From Oopsacas minuta (Eukaryota; Porifera; Hexactinellida; Lyssacinosida; Leucopsacidae): 64,000 nucleotides of DNA. This document shows positions 24,601 to 39,600 of the stretch, piece by piece. Position 1 is the stretch's first letter. Every line of letters starts with the position of its first letter. A program made the position numbers and the translations under genes. Location of the stretch: positions 553,015-617,014 of the forward strand of contig JAKMXF010000188.1 in NCBI GenBank assembly GCA_024704765.1, given 5' to 3'. The notes under the pieces were generated by a model that did no database searches, was not told the origin of the DNA, and was given only the letters and a program-made list of their open reading frames with translations.

Positions 24601-27600
24601 CTTTGGGCTATAGAATGGTGCTCCAAATTTGCAAACCCGACTGCTATCAGCTGGAAGATTGACATCAGTGAAATAGGCCGAGGTAGTAGGAGGAAAGAAG
24701 GGACTGGAGAACGACTCTACTCCTCCGTTAAAGTTCCTGACATGTAATACAAGGTAGATACTAGATCTCAGTTGAGGCAGATCAACAAGATTGCCTAAGA
24801 ACTGGCCGTCTACCACTAAATCCACAGTCCAGGTGCCAAGTGTAGCTGTACTAGGAGTAGTTGAACTGGTTCTGTAGAGTTTAAAGTCATACGTGTAGAA
24901 GGCAGCACTAGGATCATAGTCTAGATCTATCCATGTGTACCCAGTGTCTTCAGGAGTCTGACCTCTGTACCAGAATAAAGCTCTCGCAGGGCTGGAATTG
25001 TAAGAGGGGTGTAGTTGGAGACCAAACGCTTTGTAGGGTACTGGGTTGGGGTTGGGAGGAGGCATGTATTGACATGTACTGGGTGTTTGTGTTGGTAGAT
25101 TTTGGCCGAAGTTAGTTTGTGTGACGTTTTCCAGTTCATAAAGCATCTCATATTCCTGAACCATTGAAGCAGGTCCGTCCCAGAATAACACAGAAGTGAC
25201 GGCCTGGAATTCAGGGGCAGCCTTGATGCTAACACTCATTTCATTCAGGTCTACTACTGACATCTGTGTGACAGCAGCACCAGAGAGCATTCTCTCACGT
25301 TGGATGTCTCGCGTCATGCTGACCTTTAAAAATGCACTGTCAGTAGTGAATTCTATCTGTTGAGGGTGATACATTAGAGTTCTGCCTGTTGGATTGCTAG
25401 GTCCTACTGGGATTGTAGAAGTGATTGACTGAGTGATTGTGTCCCAATCTTCTGTCGTGGAACTTTGATTATACATACGTTCCATACACACAGCATCATG
25501 CTTTGTCCTCACAAGAGCTAGAACACCTTCAACCCTAGAGGTACTCCCTTGGTAAGGAGGAGAAAATTTCCAGATTGTTCCGTACTTAACTACTGCTGGA
25601 TTGAGAGAGTATTTTACCAGTTTGATAGGCTGTGACACGCTACATGATGTGAGTGCTGCTTGGTTGATAGAACGTAAAGCCACAAAGTAGAATTTACTTG
25701 TCACAAGTTGGATGACATAGAATGTATAATTGTTCACATTGTTAATCGTAGTAAATTCTGTCAAATTACTTATCTCATCACAATTGTGAATATTGCAGTT
25801 ATCTTGTTCAATGATTGCGATCTGGTAGTTGGATATATAACTCTCTGGATCGAAGAAACCTTCCCAATGAACAGCTAGAGTATCATTTCCGGTTATATAA
25901 TAGATCTGAGTTTCAGTTAATTCAGGTCGTACACTAGTAACATTGAATCCTATATTGAATTTGCCCTGAATAGGCGGTGTAGTGTCTATAACTATTGGAT
26001 GGGAGACAGCAGCTGTACACTGGAATGAATTATCAATTGCACGCACATAAGCGTAGTATTTGGTAGCTCCTACTAGATGTAAATTATCCGCAACCACTGA
26101 AGCTTGTAATACAGCTCTAGTGTACTGTCTAACATTGAAGTACTCGTTGAGAGGGTCAGCAGCGTTCTCCACAGTCTCACAAGAAAACTCGGCGAGATTT
26201 CCATCAGTACTGATTGCGTATTCATAGAATGCAATAGGAAGTAATGAGGTGAAATCTTTCCAAGTGATGTCAAGCAGTGTTGTGGCAGATTGGAATGAAG
26301 GGATCTCTACAGAACCTGGTTCAGCAATATTATTGAACTCTATCGGTTGTATTCCATTAGAAGTTGCCTCTGCCTGTTGGAAGGTGCCACTTGTACCTCT
26401 AATTGTGACGTAATAAGAGGTATTTCTTTGCAGTTCAAGTCCTCTTAGCGTTGCAGAAGTGTTCAGATACATATTCTCATACTCCACAACGTTGAATCTG
26501 TCCTCACCTCTCCGCCCCGTCCCTACTGCTATTTCATATTGAATAACCATTTCTGAGAGTCTCTCTGGATCAGTACCTCCAAATGAATTCCAATTGGCAA
26601 TTATGGAAGTCAAGGATGCTTGACTGTCAAAATCATACCCAGGGACAGGACCATCATACACTACTCCTGGAATAAGAGGATCAACTTGAATAGTGATACC
26701 ATTAGACCGAGAAGATCTCACATAACCAATAGAACTGTAAACTGTTACGCTGATATAAACCTTGGTATCTTGTTGCATTGCAAGGTTATCGTTCGAAGAG
26801 TGGCTAGTTTCAACACGTGTAAAGTTCTGAATGGTTGTTTGATTCATATAGAATATTGCCCAGTCATAGTGCACTGCAGGGCAAGGGTCATTGAAATTCC
26901 AATAACCTTCTAGAAAGGTGATACCAGCCTGAGCCTCTAAATCTTGGAATTCAGAGCCGTCATACACGTATCCAGGATCGGGGTATCGTAACGACAGATA
27001 GGTAGGATTGGAATTCGCCGCTTGGATCAGGCCGACTCGATTTGTTCCTCGAATAATTACATATATGACTTTATAACGCGTCAGGTCTAACCCTTCAATA
27101 AAGTACTCGTTCACTAAACCCACGTTGAAGAAGCTCACAATGTTCATTTGTCCTCGCTTTTCCCCAATACCAATCTCATAAAAATCCATAGGAGTCTCGT
27201 GATCAACGAAATCCTCCCATCTAATATGAATATCTGTGACGATAATCTTACACTGAACTCCAGATGATGTTGCATTCTCGTAATTGAATGTAGAGTTAAC
27301 TTCACCAGTAGGAAAGAAGGCAACTTGTGTTTGATCAGTCAATACGAATACAGACTGAGGAATGGGGGGAGAATCATCAATTGTTAAAGGAGCAAACGCA
27401 TGATTACTCAGTCGTACACTGTTAATAACATTCAGTGTGTACACCTGATCACCTACTTCTAGTGGTTTGGTGAAATTCCTGATGGTCACCGTAATGGCAT
27501 TTCTATCCAAGTATTCGTAATAGAAGGTTGTATCTATTTCCTCCTCTCCCAACATTATTTCGTAGCCATTGACCTCACTGTATTCATCAAATGCTCCATA

Positions 27601-30600
27601 CCAATTACATACCAATGAACTAGTGGTGGTGACAGCGTACTGGGTGCATGTGAATCGTAATTGGTCAGTATTGGGGATAAGTGTATCTATGGTGATACCA
27701 GGGGCGATAAGGAATGTAGATACACCTGCCTTGTTGAATGCTATGAGATGGAGTATGTTCGGCTCTCCTGTGTTTTCTGGTTCCACATCATTTGAGGCTA
27801 GACTAGTTCCACGAGTAAGTTTTGGCAGCTGTATATTAGCAGTATAGGGATAAGTGCCCACGTGATATTGTATGTTGTTAATACCACTTTGAGGATCTGT
27901 AGCACTCCATCTAGCTACAAGTGTAGATGGGTCGTATTGATATATCTTGTCATCAGATTGAGGATACTTATAAGTTACTCCATCAATTTGCTGTCCTAAC
28001 TCTGTTAGTATCAGATTAGGTTTAGTCCAGTCCACCAGTATTGCTAGAAACAATTACAAGTAATATAATATAATGCAACCTGTCAATAATTGTCCATTCA
28101 ATCGGAGACCACAACTCCTTGGATTATCCCATAAATAGACTACTACATAACACAGATAGGAAAGTAACCGAGCAACGAATATAAAAGAGAGGCTATTCTT
28201 ATAAATCTCATAAAAGTTCAATCAAGCCTCCAAAGTTTGTGACTTGAAAATGTAAAGAATCAGTTAAGACTTCTCAAAAGGTTCTAACGGCCATCCTTCA
28301 TCCTCGTTAAGGCGCATTCAAATCATGACATCATCAACATTCACATAAATGCTCATCAAAAATTGAATTTTTTACTTTTGAAATTCTTGTATATCGATTA
28401 ATTAATGTCTTTTTAGTAGTCTTAACTGATTCCTTACATCTTTCTACCTTGAAAAGTTCAGTTCACAAACTTTGAAGGCTTAATTTAGTTTTTATGAGAT
28501 TTATTCACATGACCATTCTATTTATTCGTTACTTGTCTACTTTCCTATCTGTATGATATAGTATTCTATGTCCTGTAATATCCAAATTTTACTGTACTTG
28601 TATCTACTCGCTAACAGCAATGTACATTTAATTAAGATATTATTGTAACAAAAAATAGATCTCTTAATATATTTTCATTGCTATACTAAATCGTAAAATA
28701 GTGCGAATAGAGCGTTTCATAAATTATGTATATTTGTAGCTCGAGTCTAATGCAATTACAAATTAGCACATTCTAACTCTAATACCAAACATATATGATG
28801 CAATAAAGCTGTGCAATATGTATTATTGAATTTATTTCAATCCTGTATACTTTTACCGTGGAATTTGTCTAATACCATTCAATAATGTTGAATCGTGTAT
28901 GCTCGCAAAATATCAAGATTCAAGAGAGTATTATTTGTAACTGTAATAGATCTAACCTTGTCCAAAACTATTGATAGTTGCTTGTCCATCTCCAGAGGAA
29001 CATGCTGTTATTGCTCTCACTTCAGTATACGTTAATCTCCCTAAATGCAATGGTACAAGTGCCTGTGACACTCCTGACCCATCTTCTCCCATTACAAGTC
29101 CAGCAGTGGTAAATTCCTGAATTTGATCGCCAGCGAAACTTGTCCCTATAGACCACTCAAAATATTGTATGCCACACAATTCACTAGAAAAACCATCAAA
29201 TTTCAGAGTTATTGTGTCACTTTCTGCTTGGAATCCTCCATCTATTCCGATACCAGAGTGTCCTACAGTCACTACCCCAGCTACATTTGCTCGTAGAACC
29301 TTAATTTTACTGGATACTGTTGGTTCGGAGAGAAGCCCTGCTCCGTTCTTAGCTCGCACTGTCACATAGTAGTAGTTTCCAGTAACTTCGAACAATTGTA
29401 GCTGTACAGGTATACCAACATTGATTGAAGCAGAGTATTCTGTGTAGTCTGATGTGTCAATTCCTTCAGGACTGGTTCCTATTGCTGCTACAAATCCAAT
29501 AATCCCGCTTTGAGAATCGCTTGCTGACCACTGTACTGGAATTTTACCAGAGTTACCAATCTCAACCTAGAAGTACGTAATATTAAAGTTATGCCAGTTA
29601 ACCCGATCTTTACTACAGTTCGGACGGTCAGTTTGCTGCCAGAGACAAATCTCGTAATATGTAGTACTTTTCTTACTTACCGCATTTTCTTGAGGAGTTA
29701 TTTCTTCAGACTCATCACCATATGTACCAATGTGTACAAAATCAATTACAGGTGGTGTATTGTCTGGAATTATCCCGTTTGACGTGTAGATAGTAGAGAG
29801 TTTGGCTCGGTTCACTGGGACAATTCTCACAGTATAGAGTGTACCAATGCTCAACGGAATGTCTCTACCAGTCCAGCAGTTAAGAATACCTGATTCTCCA
29901 ATTTCTTGTGGCTGCAAAGTAATGTAGGGAGCATCCTCTGGATAGAATTTAGAGGTTGAGCCTTGACTCCTGGCATATATTGATAGTTGATATTCTGAAA
30001 TTCCAGATTCCTTGTCCACCATTATCCAAGATGCATGTAGTACTGTAATGGATGTTTGGTATGACTCGTCTATCCCGAAATTAGCACCATCGTAGAGCTG
30101 GACTATCTTAGGTGGTGTTAAGTCGACTAAAACACCTAAAAGCCATAATTCATTAGTTAAATACTAGTACGAATCATATAAACACTGCATCCTCTGAAAA
30201 ATATTAGAAATCCAAAATTTTTTAAAAATCCAGGGAAACAGTTACAAGCGGTTGGTTCGTATTACATAGGGATGATGATAAAGACATTACGTGTATAGAA
30301 AGATCATAACTTCCCTCATAAGAGGGTTGAAATTACTAATCGACCAGGCTACTATTCAAGGAAATATGGTAATATAATATACCTTGACTAGTGACTTCAG
30401 TTAATCTTGTGGCACCATCCTGTCCTGTAACTCTTGTCCTTATGTATTCACCGTGAGAGAAATGAAAGTGTTTGTAGTGGATTTGATGTTCTAAGCCAAC
30501 AGACAATGATTCTTGTGCTATCCTAAACTCAACCTAAATATGTATTGAAATGTTTAAGTCTGTGGAAACATTAGCGCAACTAAGCTCCCGAGTCAGAGTG

Positions 30601-33600
30601 GGCAGCCGCCCACCCAAAATGGCTCTATCAAGCCTATGTGTGGAGACATTAGATAAAATCGAGCAGAAATTTCTTTACGGACGAGATTGGTGGTATTTAA
30701 TCCAATTTATATCCTTCTGAAGATAAAAACACGAAAACACAAGTATTCTACGATTCATTTCAGTATACTGATAGTTAACCCTTAGTCGTAAACGACCCGG
30801 GCACCCGAAAATGTTCGGGCGGCCCAGAGGGCTACTCGGAATTAAAATTGAAATTTTTGCTGTATTATATCTAACATTCAACATTGAACAGATTCCAACT
30901 CTTAAACTCAAAATAATGTCTTTTGGTGTCAAATCGCGGCCCGATTTGCTCCGTTTACGCCCATGAGTTAACCCACTAAGATTATAACCTAACATCAAGA
31001 CCGTCGCATGAATCAAAGTGTCATCAATGCGCATCGATAGCTCGAACAGAGGCGCCTACAACATGTTTGCACCCTTACGAAGCGGCATCCAAGTATATAC
31101 CCTGACACACACCCCCAACCACCCCACGACGGCCCTGTTTACAGCATAATAGATACTACTTACATCACTGGGGGGTATAAAATGCTGTCTTGTAGGAACT
31201 ATTGTGTTGGTAGATGTAATCTGACATTCTTGATTTGGTTCAAGATTGGTAGCTGGCAAAAACAGTAATACATTGGCAACGTAAATAGTAACGTTATACT
31301 GAGAAATACCAGACTCCGGATCTGAGAAGTTTCCCCACACTGCTTGCACTAAGGTAGGATTGGAAGTGTAGTGTATAGTGTTGGTAATTTCTAGACCATC
31401 AAGAACATAGCCACCAATTGGATTAGTTAGATCTACAAGGACACCATTGGAAGAAGCAGATGAGTTTTTAGGCTGATGAGTATCAGCATTGAATGCTATT
31501 ATAGTTGAGTAGTACGTGGTGTTATGTTGGAGTGTCAAACCATCTCTACAGATATCATTCTGGTCAGAGGGAAGATCTTCTGTAAAAGCTACAATGTTTG
31601 ACATCCCAGGAGCAGTGCCTACTCCCCAACGATAAGCAGAGACTCCTGATTGAGGATCAAAGAAGTTTTTCCATTTTGCACAAATCTTTGAGGCAGAAGA
31701 TTGGTATTTGAAGTCTGATAATCCGAACCCATCTCCGTCAAGCACGACTCCTGGAATGGGAGGGCTACGATCAACAATGATCGGTTCTGGAGCGTAGGAG
31801 GCACTTTCGAGATCAACTAAATGTAGAATATAATTACTGTATGCAGTCAACATTCGGTAACTCGAACCTCAGGGGAAGTCAAAATCCATTCGAGTTAACG
31901 GTGCGATAAGTATTAAATATACAACAATGGGGAGTGAATATTCGTTCGAGTTAACGAGCATTCGAGTAACCGGATGTTGATTTAATTAGTACTATACCAT
32001 TATTACCATTATTAGTTGCTTTAATACGAATGAAGGCCCTCTGTCCATCTGCTACATCAATACGATAAGTGATTGTAGCTGTCTGATTGACGAATATTGG
32101 AGTCCAAAGGAGTATAGAAATGTCATTAGGTGTAAGACCTGCTCCCAACTCAATAGCCTTCAAACCTGACTCAACATCCCTCAAGGAGAAGTAAGGTATA
32201 AAATCATGAACATATACTTAGTGTAAATAGAAACGACGAAATAATTTGAACAAATTTAAGGACATTTCACCTCTAGTTGTATGTCACAACTCTTGGCGGT
32301 ATACATGAAATTTTGTAAAAAATAGATACAAATTTGACACTCTACTATGAATCTAATTTTCATTGCCATACAAAATATTGGACAAGTAATCCGAAATAAT
32401 ATTCTTGGTATTCCAATACCTCAAGAGGACAAACAATGATACTCAGCAATCTGCAAGTCCAAGGCTGGAGGATTCAGTTCGGTCCGTCCGGCTATTGCAG
32501 GATCAATTGTCGACACAATAGTTTTTGCTTGACCCGTTGGTAAAGCCAGATAGTTAAGCCTCAATAATATTACACTATTATACTTACCAAGCTTGATACA
32601 CGAAGATAGATAGATTTGTGTTAGAATTGTATGAAATGAGAATGACTCTGCTAATGACTGGCGGAGATGTATCAATAGTATAAGGTGTAGAATGACAGAC
32701 AGTGAGAACACCAGATCCACCAAGTATCACTTTGTTCAGTGCCTGAACTGTCACGTAATATGTCCCGTCATCAAAGTGTTGAAATATTCTACCCTGATTT
32801 ATATCAGAGAGAGGTGTCGTGGAGTGTTCATTGGGATCTCTAGGCGTAATCACATTATCCTCACAAATCTCATAATCCATATACCATGTGTAGGCGTAGA
32901 TACCTATTTAAATACTCGAACTCTTGAAATAAACATTGTACCATACTAGTACAACTTTTATTACATTATTCAACAATTTAAAATTGTCCTGAATTGTTAA
33001 TAACTTTAATGATGGAATGGGTAGCTGGAGTACATTGCGAAAAAAGTTTGATATTTACAAAGTGCTAACTTTTTATAGAAACAGATCCTTGATATATGTA
33101 CAGTCAATGGACAAAAGTATTCGACCACACAAATATATTGTCACAAATTGTATACTCTTTCCCGCTCCTATATATTGTGTAGTCTATATTCGTAGCTGCA
33201 ATCTAGTAATTTGCATAGAATAACATATGTTTTTTTGAGAATTTCAAAAAATATTTTCGATTTACACTTTTTGAAGGTGTTAATTATTAATAATTATTAG
33301 ATAATTATTGATAATCAAAATATATGGTAATTCAAAACCTATTAAGAATCTGTATTTTCTGACTTGATATTTGAATTCTACATAGGCGAGTTACCCTAGA
33401 TTTAAATTTCCAATGGGATTGAACAATTTTTACCAAAGTTATAGAAGAATTTCAATTTGTGCCACCTTTTGCCCAAGGTGGCACAAGTGGTCGTTACCAA
33501 GAGGTTATTTTGTAATTCAAGGGTTAGCATAGTCATATCATTCGAAAATATTACTTTGACTTATTCCTCCTAACCCTAGTTGATTTCCTTATAGTGGCGC

Positions 33601-36600
33601 TTTTTCCTGCCGCCTGTGTCACTTTTTTTCAAAAAGTGGCTCAAGTGGCACAAATTGAAATTCTTCTATAACTTTGGTAAAAATTGTTCAATCCCATTGG
33701 AAATTTAAATCTAGGGTAACTCGCCTACGTAGAATTCAAATATCAAGTCAGAAATTACAGATTCTTAATATGGTTGAATTACCACATATTTTGATAATCA
33801 ATAATTATCTAATAATTATTAATAATTAACACCTTCAAAAAGTGTAAATCGAAAATATTTTTTTGAAATTCTCAAAAAAACATATGTTATTCTATGCAAA
33901 TTACTAGATTGCAGCTACGAATATAGACTACACAATATATAGGAGCGGGAAAGAGTATACAATTTATGACAATATATTTGTGTAGTCGAATACTTTTGTC
34001 CATTGACTGTAAGCTGAGAATTTGTAGTAACAATTTTTGACATGTATTTGGCTCACTCTGGGAAATTATCTAAGCATGGACTTTGACAATATTTTGGTAT
34101 ATCTCCGTTAAAATTAACCTGTAATTCTATAACCTTGGTGTATATCTGTAGGGGTTAATTTGGGGGTGCCCCCCCCACCAAATTTTATATGGTGATCAAT
34201 AATCCTGAGCCTCTCAAGTTTGGGGGTGCCCTCCCCCAAATTTTGTAACTTATCATATATTTTGGATCGCCCTCGATATTTGGGGTGCCCCTCCCCAAAT
34301 TAAATATTGTCATTTATTGTTCAGTTTGGTGTTTTTACCATTCTTTTCAATATGGAGAGTTTTCCTTCTATACTATGTATGTGCAACCCACTTTCTTGTT
34401 ATCAATTTGTTATCTTTACTACCAACTCATAAATATGATTTCAAGTGCTAAAAAATTATTGATTTAGAATGCACCATTGTTAAATATTATCACAACAAGA
34501 TCTTTATTAACCACACAACCTTAGAAGTCACATAAATTTACCAGTTAGTTGGAATTCTTATGACAAGAAAGTCTAACTACAGTACACTCTAGTCCAGGGA
34601 CGATGAACATACAAATGTCTCACTTAGTGAATGTGTTCAAAATAATCAAGTACATAAATTCTGTGGAGATTCAATAACACGAATGTATGTGATAACCCAC
34701 TAAGGGTATTTTGTGGATTGATCACCTTTATTGATCACCTTTATACAGATAAAACACTAAACTGAACAATATATCACAATATTTAATTTGGGGAGGGGGC
34801 CCCCCAAATATCGAGGGTGATCCAAAATATATGATAAGTTACAAAATTTGGGGGAGGGCACCCCAAACTTGAGAGGCCTCAGGATTATAGATCACCATAT
34901 AAAATTTGGTGGGGTGCACCCCCAAATAGAGAGGACCCCTCCAAAATTAAAGATAAAAATTTCCATTTTGGGGGAGGGGGGTACCCCCAAATGAACCCCT
35001 ACATATATCAACTTCTCAAAGACTGATCATACAAGAATATTTTGATATGATTTCTCTGACTCAGACTTGTGAATTTGTAAATTCATTTTCAAATAATTTT
35101 ATTGTCTTATATTTTATTTGACCAAGATTTGATAAAAATTATTCCATTTGAAAAAAATTACATCAAATCCACTACTCTGCTCTAAGTCGATCATAGTGTA
35201 ACATTGATCATTTAGGAGGTATGACATTCGTGTACAGATATATTTGTGCACAAAACGTCGTACTAAGGGGGTACGACATTCGTGAGATAGTGGGCTAAAA
35301 TCCACATAATCAACTATTAATTATAAGCAACATTTTTAACTAATCAGATCAAAATCCCATTCAAGAAATTCATATCACCCGAAATCCCCAATTCTACAAT
35401 CAGGAGGTATTCAGACATCCAAACAACATCTAGAAACAATATTGGCACTAATTCAAGGTAAATAGCTGGTGCAACGTTTATACAGATATATTTGTACACA
35501 AACGTCGCACTAGTTTTGTACACAAATGTCTCTGTATAGAAACGTACCCTCCGAATCCTTGATTACCATATCAAAATATATTATTGGGTGCACGATAAAG
35601 TGGGTACATTCAGGTCTGCGTAATCCGGATTATTTATCATGTCCCGTTTCATATGCTATGTTGTTTATGTTTCGGGGCCAAGTGCGTGTAATCTGGAGTG
35701 CGGCAAATTCGGATAAATTTCCGAGGTCGCAGTAAATCAGGATTACGTGCACTTGACTGTATATATACATGGCATATTGATGAGCGAATTAACTGTTAAG
35801 GGTGTAATTTGTGGAGTTCCAATGCTAATTATCAAAGATAAATAAAATATGGTCACTATTGTAACTCATAAATGTCGAAAGTCCCAAAAATATCATGAAT
35901 TGTTTGTTATTTTATACAAAACATCCTTAGATCTGTAACGAAATATTGGTTCAGCCGGATCGAAAACAACATTTTGTGACAGATCACTTGGCATGATTTT
36001 TGGAATCATTAAGATACAGTAGTAGAAGTTTTGCTGGTGATAATTTGGAAAGCTCAGCACGTATGGTTATAATTGTTTCGAGAGAGGAATTTTGGTGCCC
36101 TTCAAACGGCATTTTAAAACATTATGCTATACGTACCACGAAATTTCTCGTTAACATAAAAGGCAAACTCACCACTTTCTAAATCATGAAATCCATGGAA
36201 TACTATACTCAAGAAAGAATTCTGTCTGGTATACATCTTATCAGTACCTATTACAGGACCATTATACACACATTCAGATCCAGCGCCATCTTGTAAAACA
36301 TGATGATACTTCAGTGGAGTTACATACTGAGGGGGTTCACATCTCTGATTAAATGCAGCTGAACAACCATCATGTCTTGTCTCGTTCATGCTAGCATTCA
36401 CAATCATTCCAGGTTCAGGTGGAGTAAAGTCGATGAGAATTCCTGGTGAGTGGAGGTACCTCTCATACAAGAGCTCATTCATGAGATATATATTTAGAAA
36501 GTACAGTGTGTTGTGTACTAATGGGAGGTTATCATGCTTCAAACTTGCACGATACCCTACTCCCCTCTTCTCATAGTAACTGTATTGAAGATCGTATGCG

Positions 36601-39600
36601 AATTCCAGACTAGAATCTCCGCCAATATCATTGAGTAGCTCGCATATATGAGAAACTGGTGCATAGTTGAAGGAGAAGCATTTAGTAGGGAATTGCAGAC
36701 AGTCTGTTGCACATTCCTCGAGCTCTTTACCACTGGAAACTTTGAATGGTATTACACCTAACCGTTTGTTTAACACTGCGATAAAATTCTCAATCGTGCC
36801 ACTCACACTGATGGGAGTATTAGGTTCGAAGTCAAATGAAATGAATCCAACTGTCTGGTCACCAAAAGGACCAAGTCCATAACCAATAGCTTGTAAGTGT
36901 CTCTTTAAGTTTGTATCGTCGATAATAGTAGTCTCTCCAATGAGTATTGACGGGTGACTGGAATATATGTACTCCATGAAATCTACTCGACCAATTGGAA
37001 GAGTAGTATCATAAGTTGGGAGACTACATTCACTGGCGGCAGACACTCCCTGAGAGTTGGAGGCCTTTGCTGTCCAATAGAGAGGAATACTGGATAGTAA
37101 TTGCCTAGCAATTAATACAGTATTGCCATTCATTCTATCATCTCTAACTACGTCATTTCCTCCTGGATATGTACCCACAGAGTAAGTGAGTTCTACTTGA
37201 CTCTTGTCATCTGCTACGTTTATCTGAAGAAAAAATGCTGGGTCTGTGTAGTCTCTTCCTACAATCTGACTCACATCACAAGGTGTCGCTAGGGAGCGCC
37301 GTGATCTCGTCGAGTCGGCAATTGGTGAAAATAGGGGAGGAGAATCATCTTGTTCAGCATTAGTAACATCTAAGAGGTTGATTATGATGGCAGGTGAGCT
37401 CCAACGGAAAACTTCTTTATTAATAAGAGTCTTTGTAATGCTGGAAAATAATATTTTTATTTTAATCCTTAAGAAGAAGCGTATGGAAATGCTTAATGGT
37501 ATGATATTCAAGTCAACACGAATTCTTATTGCTAGAGGAAACTTTTTGAACCCAATTGATGGCTGTATCGGTAGACTCGTATCCAAGATTGTTCCAATTA
37601 GCTTAACACCAGCTTTAGCTACACGAAATGTTACTGAGGCGGTACCAGTCAATACTAAACCTGCTGCTGGCACTGCTTTAGCAGAAGAAACCATGGAAAT
37701 AAAACACAATCTAACGGTTAAATCAACGCCGTAATATCCATCCAGGCTAACCTGAAAACGAAGTGGGACAAATCCGATAAAAATATGCTTATCACGGGAG
37801 AAGAAATTTTTTGAATTTTGTATTCCAAAAGATCCCATTACACAAACGTCGAAAGTAGTCGGGAAATCAGTCTCTTCACCTGAAATTGTACTCTCACCAC
37901 TAATTATTGAATCCAACAAATCAGTCAGAAACACATTCCTCAGGTCTTGCATAAGTTGGTTGATGTTAGTAGTTGAGGCACCAGCTGATCCTATATCCCC
38001 AAGATCTTTAATGTAGGTAACAAACTCAGAAAGGGTCATATTCCTAAAATCTGGGATATGTATGCCACATGAAGTCACATCACTTGTTTCAATCTCTCTA
38101 GTCTCTCTTTTTCTCTCATTCGAGTTACAATTGAACGGGCTAGGAATCTTGAATACAGCTCTAGCTAGAAGTTCAATATCAAAGAAGCAATGTGAATAAT
38201 CTTCAAAAGTCGTATCTGGAGCACAGAGATAAGCTTTGAAGTTTAGAAAGATACTTAAGTCATCTCGTACTATTTTCACACCCAAATTAAGAGTAGCAAT
38301 GTCTAATAAATCAACTGACTCAATTGGTATGTTCAGCTCTAAACCACCAGAAATTGCAGGAAGATCAATAACTCTCTCAAAGTCTTGAAATTTCAGCATG
38401 ATGGAGGAAGTACATGGATCTAATGTAATTTGGAATGTTACAGAATAGGACAGGAAGTCTAATTTGAGAGCTGCAGCACACTTCAATGTCAAGCAATCGT
38501 CGCTTATTGAGCACCAACGATTCCTTGGGATTGCAGCTTGAATATCAGGACAGAGATCTGTAGGTAACTCTATTAGTCGTGCCAAAAGTTGTTCCTTGTC
38601 TCCCTCAACGGATAACCCTCTAACTTTAAGGGAGTTCTTAATAGAAGTGAGATCGAGTAGGGAAGGATCAATTAGCTGGTCGTTCGAACACTCAAGTGCT
38701 TCCCGAATGTAATCAATTGTATTTTCCAAAGTTGTTATTACCTGATTTATTTCTGGGGAGCCTAAATTCAAAAGAATATCGATGACTGTCCCAACTTTGA
38801 TTGAGTTGACAGAGAAGTCAAATTCATTCCCTCCTCCAGTGACAACCAAACTAAAATCTCCTCCATTCTCAGCTTCATTGGAATACTTTTCACTTTGCTC
38901 TATCGTCAAGAAATCGGCAAGATCGGAATCTATTGGGCGGTTGGATGGTGCTTTCGGTCCATTCGATGATGCTTTTGGTAATAACTTGTTTTTGTCTTCA
39001 GAATTCTGAGAGATTGATTCTTGGTACTTTGGTTTATAAGAGGATTCCTTTCTGGAAGGACGCATTCCATTTGGGATATTCGCTTCAGTGCAAAATGCTC
39101 CGCCCGTACAACTACCGCGTGCTTTCTTTGGCATCATATCAGGTTTTTCAGTCACAACTCCTTGCCGAATAACTGCATCTAGTACAATTAACTTGTATTC
39201 ATTGCATTCTTCCATCCATTTAGGAATTTCTAAGAAGCGTGGTTGCAAAAAAGTAGATGGGTTTGTAGTTTTACCAGATTTCGTCATTACAGTGAAATGG
39301 ATAAAGTTAGGCTGACATTCTGATTCAGTAACAGTACCTATCTTATCCCCACTCTGTACATTGATTCCGGCATAAGTGATAGTTTTCACCAATTCTACAT
39401 TATGTATCATTATAACGTATTTGCTGAAAGAGCCAGATGGGTAAATCAGTACTTGGTTTTCTGGTAATCGCAAGTAAAATCCGCTGGTTGGTGCGACCAA
39501 GCTATTTCCAATTGAAGTTTCAAGTTGTAGGCCGTCCTTATATATATGTACGTTTCCAGAGGTTGTTGGGTAAAACCCACACTCACAATTTGAATCTTCA

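Noticed and set aside
30675-31034. Minus-strand open frame of 119 codons between exons 11 and 12
   Set aside because: No domain, no usable splice links to neighbours, and it would break the phase chain; treated as intronic.
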